Part shown: positions 51,796-60,672 of the stretch, piece by piece | How the letters are laid out: each line of letters begins with the position of its first letter | Numbering within the stretch: position 1 is the first letter of the stretch | DNA from: Candidatus Sulfotelmatobacter sp. | GTDB lineage: Bacteria; Acidobacteriota; Terriglobia; Terriglobales; Acidobacteriaceae | DNA length: 64,000 nt | Direction of reading: 5' to 3' | Assembly: GCA_036500765.1 (NCBI GenBank) | Contig: DASYBM010000013.1 | Span: forward strand, 1 to 64,000 | The notes under the pieces: generated by a model | What the model was told of the DNA's origin: nothing | Databases searched by the model: none | The model's input: only the letters and a program-made list of their open reading frames with translations | Position numbers and translations under genes: made by a program

Positions 51796-52956
51796 ATGGT
51801 TCCCAACCCTCTCGCTCTGATCGCCGAAGTCACGCATCGCTGCCCGCTGCATTGCGTCTATTGTTCGAATCCTCTGGAGTTGGCGGGCACGCGGGCGGAG
51901 CTTTCGACTCAGGAATGGGAAAGCGTATTCCGGCAATCCGGCAAGCTGGGGATGTTGCACGCGCATTTTACAGGCGGCGAGCCGCTGGCGCGTCCGGACC
52001 TGACGGAACTGATTGCGGCGGCTCGGTCCTCGGGTCTCTATACCAACCTCATCACGTCGGGTATCGGCCTCAACGAGACGCGGCTGGAGGCGCTGGTCGA
52101 TGCGGGACTCGACCACATTCAGATCAGCTTTCAGGACTCGCGGGAAGAATCTGCGAACTGGATTGCCGGCGCTAAAGCGCATGCACATAAGATCGAACTG
52201 TCGCGGGCAATTCGCCGGCGGGTTGGGGCGAGGAAGCTCGCCTTCACGGTGAACCTGGTCGTGCACCGGCAGAATCTCGACCATCTGGAAGAGATGATTG
52301 CGTTCATCGAGCAAATGAATCCGGAGCGAGTCGAGATCGCTCACACTCAGTACTACGGATGGGCGCTGGCCAACCGCGCTGCCCTGCTACCGACGCGGGC
52401 GCAGCTGGAGAAGGCGGTGGCGATTGTCGCCGCCGCAGAAAAGCGGCTGGCTGGCCGCATGCGCATCGATTCGGTGGTGCCTGACTACTACGCGAAATAT
52501 CCAAAGGCCTGCATGGGCGGCTGGGGACGAAGATTGATGCTGATCAATCCTGCGGGCAGGGTGCTGCCCTGCCATGCCGCGGAGGTATTGCCGGGGTTGT
52601 CGTTTGAGAATGTTCGCGAAAAGACGCTGGCGTGGATCTGGCAGGAATCGCCATCATTTCAGCGCTTTCGCGGCGAAGACTGGATGCCGGAGCCCTGCCG
52701 CAGCTGCGATCGCCGCACGGAAGATTTCGGCGGCTGCCGTTGCCAGGCTTTCCTGCTTGCCGGAGACGCGATGGTAACCGATCCGGCGTGCTCGCTCGCG
52801 CCCACGCATGAGTTGGTGGAAACAGTGGTGAGAGAAGTGAATGCGCTGGACGAGAATTCGGGCGCGACGGTAGCACAGGCTACGCCAGCTTCGTCATTTG
52901 TACAATTGCAGAAACAGAATACGGAGTTGTGGAGTTACCGCACGAATCCGGAGTAG
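51796..52956 (+). CDS. pqqE: PqqA peptide cyclase PqqE (radical SAM / SPASM)
   Basis: 386 residues. CxxxCxxC (Cys16, Cys20, Cys23 in CPLHCVYC) binds the SAM cluster; FTGGEPLARPDL and ISFQDSREESAN are typical PqqE. The C-terminal SPASM Cys set (CMGGWG, LPCHAAEVLPG, EPCRSCDRRTEDFGGCRCQAF) holds auxiliary clusters. PqqE makes the first Glu-Tyr C-C bond in PqqA. It is separated from pqqD by ~1.3 kb of toxin-antitoxin DNA, so it probably has its own promoter. Confidence 0.97.
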   Translation: MVPNPLALIAEVTHRCPLHCVYCSNPLELAGTRAELSTQEWESVFRQSGKLGMLHAHFTGGEPLARPDLTELIAAARSSGLYTNLITSGIGLNETRLEALVDAGLDHIQISFQDSREESANWIAGAKAHAHKIELSRAIRRRVGARKLAFTVNLVVHRQNLDHLEEMIAFIEQMNPERVEIAHTQYYGWALANRAALLPTRAQLEKAVAIVAAAEKRLAGRMRIDSVVPDYYAKYPKACMGGWGRRLMLINPAGRVLPCHAAEVLPGLSFENVREKTLAWIWQESPSFQRFRGEDWMPEPCRSCDRRTEDFGGCRCQAFLLAGDAMVTDPACSLAPTHELVETVVREVNALDENSGATVAQATPASSFVQLQKQNTELWSYRTNPE

Positions 52957-53014
52957 GACCGGCTTCCGGCTCTCGGCTTCCGAAATTCTCAATACAAATG
53001 TGGAAGCCGGCTTC

Positions 53015-53863
53015 TTACCAGCGGACCCCGACGGTGATTGGGCGCAAGTCGATGGTAGTGCCGTTGCCTTTGCCGTGCAGATAGCGGAACTCGACGTAGA
53101 AGTCCATGTTTGGGCGAATCTTGCGGGTGATGCCGCCGCCGAAGCTTTCCCCATATTGATTCTGGCTCGACGACAGAAAATTACCGTTGACTGGAAGGCT
53201 GACGCTGGAGCAGGTTCCCCACCAACCGAAGAAGGGGTTGCAGGGAGAGCCCGGGATGGCGGACGAAGAATCGAGCTTGCCGGAACGATGGAAATACGCG
53301 GGTCCGCCGATGATGTACCCGCCCCAGTCCCTGGTGACGGGAATATTAATAATTGGGGATAGCAGCAGCGAGTAGACGTGGCTGGTGGCTCCCGGCGCCT
53401 GCGCGAGCGCGAGAGCCGAGTTGCGCAGCGGCAGATTGTCGAACTGGAAATCGACGCGCAAACCGAAATACTTGCTGTAATTGCGAGCAGCGCCGACCGC
53501 GGCGATGCCGCCTCCGCCGCGCACAAACTTCGCAGTCAAGCCGTTGGTTAGGCTCGCGCCGCCACCTACGTTGAACACCCAGTTTTTGTAGTCTTTCACT
53601 TTTGGCTTGCGCCCGGGCATGGACTCTTCCGGAGAAGCTTCCTGCGTGCCGGATTGGTTAGCGGGTTGGGCCTGTGGTGGCTGAGCAGGAGCTTGCGCGG
53701 CGGGCGGCTGCTGATCCGCAGATGGTTGCGACGGAACTGGTTGAGCCGGATCTTGTTGAGCGTGGACGGGTGGGGCTCCCGCGAGAATCGCCGCCAGAAT
53801 CGTTACCAGGATTAAGGCCGGAGCGACGCTGCATCCGGGAACCGCCGCGAACTTTCGAATCAT
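53015..53863 (-). CDS. Outer-membrane beta-barrel protein
   Basis: ATG at 53863 after GGGAGGAGA gives 282 residues: signal peptide ending PPVHAQQ, a ~50-residue Pro/Gln/Ala linker (could span peptidoglycan), then an eight-strand OmpA/OmpX-like barrel (NWVFNVGGGASLTNGLTAKFV ... FYVEFRYLHGKGNGTTIDLRPITVGVRW) that ends in the expected aromatic residue. Function unknown. Confidence 0.8.
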   Translation of the reverse strand: MIRKFAAVPGCSVAPALILVTILAAILAGAPPVHAQQDPAQPVPSQPSADQQPPAAQAPAQPPQAQPANQSGTQEASPEESMPGRKPKVKDYKNWVFNVGGGASLTNGLTAKFVRGGGGIAAVGAARNYSKYFGLRVDFQFDNLPLRNSALALAQAPGATSHVYSLLLSPIINIPVTRDWGGYIIGGPAYFHRSGKLDSSSAIPGSPCNPFFGWWGTCSSVSLPVNGNFLSSSQNQYGESFGGGITRKIRPNMDFYVEFRYLHGKGNGTTIDLRPITVGVRW

Positions 53864-54173
53864 TCATTCTCCTCCCGCTGCCGGGGCGTGGTGGCGGACC
53901 GCAGCGCTCGGCCCGTTTGGGCAACCGAGAGGCGCTTTTGAAGGAACTTGTCCGCGATGCTCCCGCCGGTGTTGCACTCGCAGCAGGCAGGAACAATATT
54001 ATCAATTTTGATGCGGATTCGGTCCAGGATGCCGCCCGCTCCTTACTGCCGAACCGAGGGGCGGACGAATGCGTCCGCCCCTGCGTGAGCATCTAGCTGG
54101 CTTGCGGTTTGCAGTTTCCGAGGCGCAAGGTCGCACGTATGATAGGGAATTCTATTTCTCAGCGGGAGATTGC

Positions 54174-55520
54174 TTGTCTAAGAGCACGTCGAAACCGGCG
54201 GTCGACACCACAGAGATCGAGCAAAGTTCCGCATGCCGCGTGGCGCTGATCGGCTTTGGAACCGTGGGTCGCGCGGTGGCGAGGATTTTGTGCGAGCGCG
54301 GCGACAGATCGCTGCGGCTTACATATATATGCAACCGCAACGTAGAGAGAAAGAAGCAGGACTGGGTTTCGAATCACGTTCCGAGCGATGTTATCTGGAC
54401 CGACGACGTCGATTCTGTGTTGAATTCCGATGTTCAGATTGTGATCGAACTGATCGGAGGGCTCGAGCCGGCGGGAACGATTGTGCGCAAGGCGCTTGAG
54501 TCCGGGAAGTCGGTGGTCACGGCAAACAAGCAACTCATCGCGCGCCACGGTCCCGACCTGCTGGAACTGGCAAGCGGCAAAGGATGCCAGATCGAGTTCG
54601 GCGCATCGGTGGCGGGAGGAGTTCCGGTGCTTCCGGCATTGCGCACCGGACTGTGTGGAGACCGACTGCACGGCATCGCGGGAATTCTGAATGGGACGTG
54701 CAACTACATTCTGAGCCGAATCGAAAATGCGCGGATTCCGTTCAGCGAGGCGCTGGAGGAGGCGCAGGCTCGCGGCTACGCCGAGGCCGACGCGTCCGAA
54801 GATTTGGATGGCGGCGATGCGCGCGCCAAGCTCGCGATTCTGGCGCTGGCGGGATTGCACACGCGAGTCGCGCCGGAATCGATTCGGGCGCGGACGATTC
54901 GCGCCGTGGATGCGGTTGACTTTGATTATGCGGCCGAGCTGGGCAGTACGATTCGGCAGATATCGCGGGCCGATTTGAAAGAAAATACTTTATTCGCGGA
55001 TGTGGGCCCGTGCGTGGTTCCGACCGATTCGCCGTTTGGCCGGGTGCAGAGAAATCTGAACCTGGTGCTCACTTCGGGCCACTATGGCGGCGATATGGCA
55101 TTTCTGGGCGCGGGAGCGGGCGGCGATCCGACGGCCGTGGCCGTGATGTCGGACTTGATGTTTGTGGCGCAGAACCTTTCGGCCGGATCCAGAGATACTT
55201 CGGGCCACGCGTTCTCGCCGGCAAGCGCTGGTTCGGGGATCATTGCTCCGACCATCAGCAGCGACTTCGAGACGCCGTGGTACTTGCGATTTTTTGTGCG
55301 GGATCAGCCGGGAATCGTGGCGCGGCTGGCGCAGATTCTGGCGGCGCATCACCTGAACATCGATTCTCTGCTGCAAAAGCCGGGCTATGAGAAATCCTCG
55401 CTACCGTTTGTGATTACGCTGGAGCCTTGCCGCGATTCGCAATTGCGTCCGGCGCTGGAGGAAATGGCGGGGTTGGATTTCGCAATCCGGCCGTGCTTGT
55501 GTCTGCCTGTGTTGAAGTAG
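54174..55520 (+). CDS. hom: Homoserine dehydrogenase with ACT domain
   Basis: 448 residues if started at TTG 54174, which has GGGAGAT five bases upstream; the frame is open further upstream but begins in non-coding-looking sequence. NAD(P)-binding VALIGFGTVGRAVARIL, the substrate site GTCNYILSRI...ARGYAEADASEDLDGGDARAKLAILA, and a C-terminal ACT domain (~365-448, YLRFFVRDQPGIVARLAQILAAHHLNIDSLLQ) that should bind threonine for feedback control. It reduces aspartate semialdehyde to homoserine. It is not in an operon with thrB or thrC. Confidence 0.96.
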   Translation: MSKSTSKPAVDTTEIEQSSACRVALIGFGTVGRAVARILCERGDRSLRLTYICNRNVERKKQDWVSNHVPSDVIWTDDVDSVLNSDVQIVIELIGGLEPAGTIVRKALESGKSVVTANKQLIARHGPDLLELASGKGCQIEFGASVAGGVPVLPALRTGLCGDRLHGIAGILNGTCNYILSRIENARIPFSEALEEAQARGYAEADASEDLDGGDARAKLAILALAGLHTRVAPESIRARTIRAVDAVDFDYAAELGSTIRQISRADLKENTLFADVGPCVVPTDSPFGRVQRNLNLVLTSGHYGGDMAFLGAGAGGDPTAVAVMSDLMFVAQNLSAGSRDTSGHAFSPASAGSGIIAPTISSDFETPWYLRFFVRDQPGIVARLAQILAAHHLNIDSLLQKPGYEKSSLPFVITLEPCRDSQLRPALEEMAGLDFAIRPCLCLPVLK

Positions 55521-55592
55521 TTGAGTTGTAGCGGAACAAATTCAGCGCCGGTTATCACGGAATTTTGCGCGGCGAACCGGCGCTTGCCGAGA

Positions 55593-55760
55593 TTAATTCC
55601 AGAAGGGATTTTTTAGACCGGCCGGCTTGAGCGCGCTGTCGGCGATCGCTTCCGTGCCGGATTCGTCCGAGATCTTCTCGTCGATAAAGCGGGACGGCGG
55701 CGGTGGAATCAACTCGTCTTTTCGTCCCGGCGTTGGGTCATAAGGATATTCAGATTTCAT
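55593..55760 (-). CDS. Small protein (55 aa), hypothetical
   Basis: ATG at 55760 is preceded by GGGAGG at good spacing. The 55-residue product starts MKSEYPYDPTPGRKDEL, has a proline run (IPPPPSRFI) and ends LKPAGLKNPFWN. No signal peptide, probably disordered. Strong ribosome site and isolated position support it as a real gene. It lacks the Glu-x3-Tyr pair of PqqA. Confidence 0.5.
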   Translation of the reverse strand: MKSEYPYDPTPGRKDELIPPPPSRFIDEKISDESGTEAIADSALKPAGLKNPFWN

Positions 55761-55905
55761 GCGTACCTCCCTGTTTATGATCTAGATTCATTAAACGCCT
55801 TTTAAGGCGGGCGCAGGCAGCGAAAGTTTGAATGGGTTGTATCGAAAAATGTGCGATTGAGGGATCGCGGTATCCGCGGGGCGGGATGTCATTTCAGGCG
55901 GGATG

Positions 55906-56421
55906 TTATTTCAGGTGGAAACCCTCGCGCGTGATTGCGTATAGCTTTTCGTCCGGCAAGCTATCTTCCGCAGCCGGAATCATTCGCTCGAATTGCAGAC
56001 CGGCTTTCAGCATTACCCGTTCTGAGCCAACGTTGGTCGGGGAGCATCGGCCCTGAATTCGGGTAAGGCGGAGATTGTCGAATCCGAAGCTTACAATTGC
56101 GGGCAAGGCCTCGGAGGCAAAGCCTTGCCGGCGATCGGGCGGGGCAATGTAATAGTTGACTTCGCCGCAGTATTCGAAGGATGCCGCATCGGGTTCGTAG
56201 CCGATGCGGCAGAATCCGCAGTTTCCGACGATTTCGCCGGTCGGCTTTTTCACGAGGGCCCAGGGGCCCATGCCCCATTGGCGATACGACTGAAGGCAGA
56301 ATTCGAGGAATTTCTCGGTGTGAGCCGTCCCTTCCCACACGGCCACGAGAGGCAGATCGGCTGGCCGGAATTCTCGCAAGCGCAGGCGTTCGGTCTCGAG
56401 TTCGGTCATTTTCAGATGCAT
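55906..56421 (-). CDS. GNAT acetyltransferase (RimJ/RimL type)
   Basis: 171 residues from ATG at 56421 (an ATG at 56463 would add 14 residues and reach the divergent promoter; uncertain). MTELETERLRLREFRPADLPLVAVW and the acetyl-CoA loop around DRRQGFASEALPAIVSFGFDNLRLTRIQGRCSPTNVGSERVMLKAGLQFE are classical for N-acetyltransferase GNAT_3 members. They acetylate ribosomal protein N-termini or small molecules; the target cannot be told. Divergent from the aldo-keto reductase. Confidence 0.85.
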   Translation of the reverse strand: MHLKMTELETERLRLREFRPADLPLVAVWEGTAHTEKFLEFCLQSYRQWGMGPWALVKKPTGEIVGNCGFCRIGYEPDAASFEYCGEVNYYIAPPDRRQGFASEALPAIVSFGFDNLRLTRIQGRCSPTNVGSERVMLKAGLQFERMIPAAEDSLPDEKLYAITREGFHLK

Positions 56422-56483
56422 GGGAGTAGAACGGTTATCATACTCAACGAGTTTCTGCATCATCTCAACCGAAAGGCCCTTTC

Positions 56484-57455
56484 ATGAAATATCGCAAGCT
56501 TGGCCGTACTGGTTTTGACGTCAGCGAGGTGGCTCATGGTTTATGGGGAATGAGCGGGTGGAGCGGCTCGGACGATCGGGAATCTCTGGGCGCGATGCAG
56601 TTGGCGGTGGACCTGGGCTGCAATTTCTTCGACACGGCGTGGGCCTACGGCGAGGGCAAGAGCGACGGCTTGCTGGGCGAGGTTATGGCGAGAAATGCGG
56701 GCAATAGGATTTATGCAGCCTCGAAGATTCCTCCGGCGAACGACCGGTGGCCGGCGTTGCCGGAATACGAATACAGCGATGTGTTTTCAGCGCCGCACGT
56801 TTTCAAGTATGCCGATCTGATTCGCAAGCAGCTGCGTGTGGATACGATCGATCTGCTGCAATTCCATGTCTGGGATGACAGTTGGACCGACGAGCCTGAG
56901 TTCCGGTCGACGGTCGAGAAACTGAAGCACGACAAGACGATTCGATTCTTCGGGCTAAGCATTAATCGGTGGGAGCCGGAGAACGGGATCAAGGCTTTGC
57001 GCACCGGGCTGGTGGATGCGGTGCAGGTAATTTACAACATCTTCGATCAGGCGCCGGAGGACAAATTATTCCCCGTGTGCCAGGAACTGAATGTCGGAGT
57101 GATCGCCCGCGTGCCGTTCGATGAAGGCAGCCTGGGCGGCAAGATGACGCTGGAGACGCGATTCCCCGAAGGCGACTGGCGGGCGGGATATTTCGGTCCG
57201 GAAAATCTGCCGAAGACGATTCAGCGCGTCGAGAAGCTGAAAGAGATTCTGCCGGCGGAGATGACGCTGCCGGAGATGGCGCTGCGGTTTATCCTGTCGC
57301 ATCCGGCGGTGAGCACGACGATTGCCGGCATGAGGAAGCCGGAGCATGTGCGGCAGAACATTGCCGCCAGCGACGCGGGCCCTCTGGACAAGAATCTGCT
57401 GGCGAAACTGAAGAACCATCGTTGGGACCGGCGGCCACAGAGGTGGTCGGATTAG
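56484..57455 (+). CDS. Aldo/keto reductase
   Basis: 323 residues. Catalytic Asp50 and Tyr55 (NFFDTAWAYGEGKSD), Lys81 (ASKIPP) and the His of TIDLLQFHVWDD. C-terminal LPEMALRFILSHPAVSTTIAGMRKPEHVRQN binds NADPH. It belongs to the general AKR stress/glyoxal group and is different from the copy at 28380. ATG lies 20 bp from the divergent GNAT gene's furthest start. Confidence 0.93.
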   Translation: MKYRKLGRTGFDVSEVAHGLWGMSGWSGSDDRESLGAMQLAVDLGCNFFDTAWAYGEGKSDGLLGEVMARNAGNRIYAASKIPPANDRWPALPEYEYSDVFSAPHVFKYADLIRKQLRVDTIDLLQFHVWDDSWTDEPEFRSTVEKLKHDKTIRFFGLSINRWEPENGIKALRTGLVDAVQVIYNIFDQAPEDKLFPVCQELNVGVIARVPFDEGSLGGKMTLETRFPEGDWRAGYFGPENLPKTIQRVEKLKEILPAEMTLPEMALRFILSHPAVSTTIAGMRKPEHVRQNIAASDAGPLDKNLLAKLKNHRWDRRPQRWSD

Positions 57456-57617
57456 GCTGTTCGTCGTGGTCGGTTTCCAATTATCTGTTCCCAATCTCTT
57501 CACCATGCCTGCGTCCGTCGAGTTGCCGTAACTGCACTTTCCTACGACTACTGGTAGTAGCTTGCTCCCGCAGGCTACGCTCCAGTGCTATCCCTAAATC
57601 CGACTGAAGGAATCTCT

Positions 57618-60600
57618 TTGCTCAGGAAATCGCTGCTGATCTTGCTGTCGGCGACTATGCCGCTGACCGCCATGCACGCCCAGAATCCCCGCGGATCGTT
57701 GCGAGGCGCGGTGCAGGACAGGACTGGAGCGCGCATTCCTGCGGCCAGGATTGTCGTGCAGGCCATCGATTCGCCGATGCAGCGCGAGGCCACCTCGGAA
57801 GACCGGGGAGAGTTCCGATTGGATGATCTGCTGCCGGGCGCATATCGGATGACTGTAACCGCCACGGGATTCGCTCCGGCGCAGGCCGAAGTTTCGATCG
57901 CGGTTAGTTCCGTGCGCGAGGTGACGGTCACGCTCCAAACTGCGGCCGCATCCGAAACGGTGAATGTGCGCGGCGAGAGTTCGTCGATTACTACGCAACC
58001 GATTGACCTGGTCAGCGTGGTGCATGAGGGAGTAATCAGCAGCCAGGATTTGCGGACGCTGCCGCTGGCGACGCGCAGCTTCGCCAATATTGCTTATCTC
58101 GCTCCCGGCACCGAGCCGGTCGAACCCTCGGATCCGACGAAGGCGCGAATCACTGCGGTTTCTACCGGGGGAAGTTCTGGACTGAACAACGATTTATCGG
58201 TGGATGGGGGGGATAATTCCGACGATTGGATTGGCGGATTTCTGCAGAATTTTTCCCCGGACACGATTCAGGAATTCGCGATGCGTACCGCGAACGAAGA
58301 TGCGGATACGGGCGGGACGACGGCGGGGTCGGTCGTTATCACGACCAAGCGCGGCTCGAATGAATGGCATGGCAGTGGCGCGTTTTACGACCGGGCAGCA
58401 GCGCTGAATGCGCGGTTTCCGATTGAGAATCCAGCGCCGAGTCCCAAGCAGCCGTTCTCGCGGCAGAACTATGTTGGAACATTGGGCGGGCCGATCGCGC
58501 GCGATAAAGCCTGGTTTTTCTCTTCGCTCGAATATGTGCACGAAAATGCCAGCATCGCCTACAGCCCGAACAGCCTGTCGGAGTTCGAGGCGCTGGCGCA
58601 AATCGCGCAGGACGGACTGATCCCCGGCGTGCCGTCGATTACAGTGCCGCAGAATGTGCCGATTCCATTTCGCGACTATATCGGATCGATCCGCTTCGAC
58701 TGGGCGGAGTCGACGAAATCGCAGTGGTTCCTGCGTTCGTCCGAAGACAGTTACTTGACACGCAATGCCTTAGTGGCGCAGGGCACGCTGCCCTCGACCG
58801 GGCTTACCACGCATAACAACTACTGGAACAACGTACTCAGCAATACCTACGAGTTCAGCCCGACCTGGCTGGGCACCTTTGTATTCGACGCCAGTTTGCT
58901 GCACCTGACCCAGACGCGCAACTCGACTCTCGGTTTCGCGCTGGCGTTTCCCTTCAGCTCAACGACGCTTACTGTGTCTGGCTTTGAGACTTACGGAGAC
59001 AACCAGTTCGCCACACCGATCACTCTTTTTCCTTCGCTTCGTAATCAGCAGAAGTATCAGTTTCGCTATGACGTTGGGCATGCGACTGGCGACCACTCAT
59101 TCAAGTTTGGAGTGAATTTTATTCATGAACCGGTGCTGAGTGGAGCGTTTCCCGGGAACCGGGAAACGCTGTACTCGTTTCCCAACGATCCGACGTATTA
59201 CGCGCAGAATGCCAGCACGTTGGCTCAATTCCCCATCGACTATGCCAATGGCGCATCGACGACTCCTGCGGGCGACGGAAGTTTTTCGCAGAGCGTACAG
59301 CGGCTGGCGCTTTACGCGCAGGATTCGTGGCGGATGACGCGTCATCTCACACTCAACTACGGACTGCGCTGGCAGACGACGTTGGGATTGTTCACCGGAT
59401 CCGGACGCAGCCAGGCGCAGAATCCTGCTTTCCTGACGTTGCAGGCGCTCCAGATTCCGATGACCGTGCCGCAGGACGACCGGAAGCAGTTCGGCCCGCG
59501 TCTGGGTATCGCCTACGCTCCGGGCAATAACGGCAAGACCTTGATCCGCGCGGGCTTTGGGCTCTTCTACAACGACCTCGCTCAGAACGGGTGGGCCACG
59601 GCTTTGCAGGGAGTCAATGCGCCGCCTGGACCATGCGTCGACCCCGTGCAGAATCCGGGCGGCCCCGAGAACGCAGGTTGCATCCCCGGAGACGCTTTTG
59701 GAGGCGCCGGCAACCTGATTGATGGGCGCTACCGTACGCCGTATGCCATTCACATCACGGGTGGCGTGCAGCACGCCATCAACCAGAATTGGACGCTGAG
59801 CGCGGACTACACGCACGAGCAGGGGAATCACGGCTACCGCGCCTACAGCTTCACCGGCGGCACCAATCTGTTCACGCCGCTGCTCGCGCCGACCGATCCC
59901 AATCAGGCCAGCTACGTCCCCGACTTGAATCTGTTTAAGTCCGACAATCGCTCCAGCTACAACGCTCTCATGCTGCACCTGCAAGGCAACATGTCGAGAC
60001 ACTTCAATTTAGTGGCGAACTACACGTTCTCGAAAGCACAGACGTGGGGATGCGTACTGGGCGAGCTGTTCGATTATGTGAATGGAGTCTGTAATCCCCT
60101 GAATCCGTTCGGACCCGGCGACTACGGTCCATCGGGCGAAGATGTCCGCCAGCGATTTGTTCTGGCGGGTATGGCTCATATTCCCGGCGGTATTGAAGTG
60201 AGCGCCATGTTCCAGGCAGAGGCGGCGCGGCCCTTCACTATTACGACTGCGGACAATAGCGGGCGCATCTCGGTCAACGGAGTGCCTACCGCGCTCGATG
60301 TTTTTCGCGGCACACCCTACATTCAGATGGACCTGCGCGTCGCGCGGCCGTTCAAGATCGGAGAACGCTGGCAAGTGATGCCGTTCGCCGAATTCTTCAA
60401 TCTCTTCAACCGCGACAATCCGGGAGCTAACTTTGTGGCGAATATCGGTGCGCTGCCGCTGATTCCCCGCGATATTGCGACCGGCAACGCGACTACGATT
60501 TGCCTCGACTTCCCAACTTGCGCTCCGAACGAACAGGTTCCTGTTACGAGCTTCAGGCAGCTGGAAATTCCCGGCGGGGGATTGGGTGATTTCTTCGGAC

Positions 60601-60659
60601 CGGGGACGACCGTGGGAATTCCGTTCGCGGCGCAGTTGGGTGTACGAGTTAATTTCTGA
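57618..60659 (+). CDS. TonB-dependent receptor, Oar-like (second copy)
   Basis: TTG at 57618 after AAGGAAT gives 1013 residues and a compact signal peptide (LLRKSLLILLSATMPLTAMHAQ); GTG at 57585 would add 11 residues. Carboxypeptidase-like domain (RGSLRGAVQDRTGARIPAARIVV, ~25-110), plug (SITTQPIDLVSVVHEGVI, LSVDGGDNSDDWIGGFLQNFSPDTIQEF) and a barrel ending GVRVNF. Related in architecture to the receptor at 4851 but diverged. Ligand unknown. It is not linked to the neighbouring M56/BlaI pair by strand. Confidence 0.9.
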   Translation: MLRKSLLILLSATMPLTAMHAQNPRGSLRGAVQDRTGARIPAARIVVQAIDSPMQREATSEDRGEFRLDDLLPGAYRMTVTATGFAPAQAEVSIAVSSVREVTVTLQTAAASETVNVRGESSSITTQPIDLVSVVHEGVISSQDLRTLPLATRSFANIAYLAPGTEPVEPSDPTKARITAVSTGGSSGLNNDLSVDGGDNSDDWIGGFLQNFSPDTIQEFAMRTANEDADTGGTTAGSVVITTKRGSNEWHGSGAFYDRAAALNARFPIENPAPSPKQPFSRQNYVGTLGGPIARDKAWFFSSLEYVHENASIAYSPNSLSEFEALAQIAQDGLIPGVPSITVPQNVPIPFRDYIGSIRFDWAESTKSQWFLRSSEDSYLTRNALVAQGTLPSTGLTTHNNYWNNVLSNTYEFSPTWLGTFVFDASLLHLTQTRNSTLGFALAFPFSSTTLTVSGFETYGDNQFATPITLFPSLRNQQKYQFRYDVGHATGDHSFKFGVNFIHEPVLSGAFPGNRETLYSFPNDPTYYAQNASTLAQFPIDYANGASTTPAGDGSFSQSVQRLALYAQDSWRMTRHLTLNYGLRWQTTLGLFTGSGRSQAQNPAFLTLQALQIPMTVPQDDRKQFGPRLGIAYAPGNNGKTLIRAGFGLFYNDLAQNGWATALQGVNAPPGPCVDPVQNPGGPENAGCIPGDAFGGAGNLIDGRYRTPYAIHITGGVQHAINQNWTLSADYTHEQGNHGYRAYSFTGGTNLFTPLLAPTDPNQASYVPDLNLFKSDNRSSYNALMLHLQGNMSRHFNLVANYTFSKAQTWGCVLGELFDYVNGVCNPLNPFGPGDYGPSGEDVRQRFVLAGMAHIPGGIEVSAMFQAEAARPFTITTADNSGRISVNGVPTALDVFRGTPYIQMDLRVARPFKIGERWQVMPFAEFFNLFNRDNPGANFVANIGALPLIPRDIATGNATTICLDFPTCAPNEQVPVTSFRQLEIPGGGLGDFFGPGTTVGIPFAAQLGVRVNF

Positions 60660-60672
60660 GTTTTACGCCTGC

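Noticed and set aside
55593-55760. Small minus-strand gene as candidate pqqA
   Set aside because: Too long for the usual precursor and lacks the Glu-x3-Tyr pair; 2.6 kb from pqqE and on the other strand.
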